A stretch of DNA of 6,010 nucleotides from positions 1 through 6,010 of the forward strand of contig WFWP01000027.1 of assembly GCA_015491055.1 (NCBI GenBank). The letters run 5' to 3'. The notes under the pieces were generated by a model. The model ran no database searches, had not been told where the DNA came from, and saw only the letters and a program-made list of their open reading frames with translations. The translations under genes and the position numbers were made by a program. Numbering within the stretch: the stretch's first letter is position 1; every line of letters begins with the position of its first letter. The DNA is from Patescibacteria group bacterium. GTDB taxonomy: Bacteria; Patescibacteriota; Minisyncoccia; Phycocordibacterales; UBA2100. Shown in pieces: positions 5,400 to 6,010 of the stretch.

Positions 5400-5556
5400 T
5401 ACTTAGTCTTAGCTTAAACTCCGAACCCGGAAGTTTTCTTTTTCATTATCTATCCTCAATCTTCGCTTATATGCAAATGAATAATGCAAAACTTTAAGTG
5501 CAAAAGGATTATATGTTACGGGTTTTTCGGCGGTATCTAAAAATGTTTGCGTAAAC

Positions 5557-5585
5557 TTGACACAAACTATATTATTTGTTATTTT
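5557..5585 (+). promoter_or_regulatory. promoter of the small membrane-protein gene pair
   Basis: Perfect -35 TTGACA (5557-5562), 17-bp spacer, -10 TATTTT (5580-5585, 4/6) preceded by TGT at 5577-5579, making an extended -10. The expected +1 is near 5592, giving about a 16-nt leader before ATG 5608. TATATT/TATTAT at 5568-5575 is an alternative -10 with a poorer -35. The in-frame TTG at 5557 is therefore better read as promoter than as start codon. The stretch from 5400 to 5556 shows no gene. Confidence 0.6.
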
Positions 5586-5607
5586 CGGAAACATAACAAT
5601 CATTGGC

Positions 5608-5787
5608 ATGTTAAAGTTTGATAAAAACAAAAAAATTGCCACAATCATTTTATTGGTATTTTTTGCTTGGGGAGGTGTAAGTTATGTATGGTACACATGC
5701 GGAATAAAAGGTTTTTGCGAACGAGACAAAATTACAATTAAAATTGGTATTGGTAACAAAATGATTGAGATTATAAAGAATAAATAA
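5608..5787 (+). CDS. small single-pass membrane protein with a CGIKGFC motif
   Basis: Not a family I can name. The 59 residues are a Lys-rich N-terminus (MLKFDKNKK), one hydrophobic segment at about 10-28 (IATIILLVFFAWGGVSYVW), then YTCGIKGFC with two cysteines five residues apart, and a short Lys/Ile-rich tail. The charge pattern predicts N-in/C-out, placing the cysteine pair on the outer face, where it could form a disulfide or carry a cofactor. I chose ATG 5608; the frame extends to a TTG at 5557, but that TTG is the -35 box of the promoter described above. There is no Shine-Dalgarno. The next gene starts 5 bp after the stop, so the two are probably co-transcribed. From memory, similar 'W-Y-x-C-G-I-K-G-F-C' segments may precede larger envelope domains in Patescibacteria, so this might be a truncated version; that is weak inference. 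Confidence 0.6.
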   Translation: MLKFDKNKKIATIILLVFFAWGGVSYVWYTCGIKGFCERDKITIKIGIGNKMIEIIKNK

Positions 5788-5792
5788 GAAAT

Positions 5793-6010
5793 ATGTTCAG
5801 AAATCCAATCACACAAGCATATGATTTAACGGATGCCACTTGGGAAATCATAATTATGCTATTTGTATCTTTTATACTTGGATGGCTTTTTTGTTATTTT
5901 TGGACAAAAAGAACTGCTACAAACAATTCAAATACGGAATCGCAGGATAGGCCCGGTAAATTTGCGGGTGTATCAAGAGATGACTTAAAAATAGTGGAAG
6001 GTATAGGACC
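5793..6010 (+). CDS. membrane-anchored protein with helix-hairpin-helix start (3' partial)
   Basis: The first 72 residues and part of the next codon are visible before the window ends. A short N-terminus (MFRNPITQAYDLTDATW) leads into one transmembrane helix at about 18-37 (EIIIMLFVSFILGWLFCYFW), a basic stop-transfer TKR, a polar linker rich in Asn/Ser/Thr, and then SRDDLKIVEGIGP at about 61-73. That last segment matches the opening of a helix-hairpin-helix domain of the 'DDLKxIEGIGPKI' type, found in bacterial membrane-tethered proteins of unclear role; the basic residues after the helix suggest the linker and HhH face the cytoplasm. It follows the 59-residue membrane protein after 5 bp and no separate promoter is seen. 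DNA binding is possible but not shown. Confidence 0.75.
   Translation, partial: MFRNPITQAYDLTDATWEIIIMLFVSFILGWLFCYFWTKRTATNNSNTESQDRPGKFAGVSRDDLKIVEGIG

Noticed and set aside
5246..5497. Plus-strand 83-codon reading frame across the tRNA region
   Set aside because: It runs antisense through the tRNA-Thr(GGU) gene; the 'NRGPHPYHGCALPTELQ' text is the familiar false protein produced by translating the complement of a tRNA.
5409..5648. Minus-strand 79-codon reading frame
   Set aside because: It overlaps the promoter and first codons of the plus-strand membrane gene, has no promoter or SD of its own that I can see, and shows no recognisable domain.

Overview
The window is AT-rich and densely packed, and it looks like a genome-reduced bacterium of the Patescibacteria (Candidate Phyla Radiation), most likely a Parcubacteria/Paceibacteria-type lineage. 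This assignment is from remembered family flavour, not from a search. The DprA has the 'SGLAIGID...VPGSGIDRSVLYPRS' style and lacks an N-terminal extension. The SerRS has a '[23 protein letters not shown]' motif 2. The M23 peptidase is the coiled-coil type with two extra cysteines. Most genes lack Shine-Dalgarno sequences. Tryptophan is encoded by TGG and serS ends at TGA, so there is no sign of the UGA recoding known from Gracilibacteria/SR1.

Layout. 1-1138 (+): C-terminal 378 residues of a murein-hydrolase-type M23 peptidase, cut by the window edge. 1139-1291: convergent intergenic stretch with a 10-bp stem-loop and three tandem 11-12 bp repeats. 1292-3312 (-): serS followed by an overlapping or abutting SAM-dependent methyltransferase gene. 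3313-3332: only 20 bp separate the divergent serS and dprA starts, and both -10 elements sit on the same base pairs. 3333-5113 (+): dprA and an ATP-grasp ligase of unknown substrate, probably one transcript. 5136-5363 (-): two threonine tRNA genes, anticodons CGU (distal) and GGU (proximal), separated by an 82-nt spacer with two inverted repeats and read from a good sigma-70-like promoter. 5400-5607: no gene seen; holds a promoter. 5608-6010 (+): a 59-residue membrane protein and the start of a membrane-anchored helix-hairpin-helix protein that runs off the window.

The genes are mostly housekeeping: translation (serS, two tRNA-Thr), DNA uptake/recombination (dprA) and envelope remodelling (M23 peptidase, small membrane proteins). 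The ATP-grasp enzyme and the methyltransferase have clear folds but unknown substrates. The main theme is promoter compaction. The serS promoter predicts a start exactly on the A of its ATG, the dprA promoter predicts a 0-3 nt leader, and the tRNA promoter predicts a start within about 2 nt of the mature tRNA 5' end. I see no CRISPR array, transposase, toxin-antitoxin pair or obvious new defence system.
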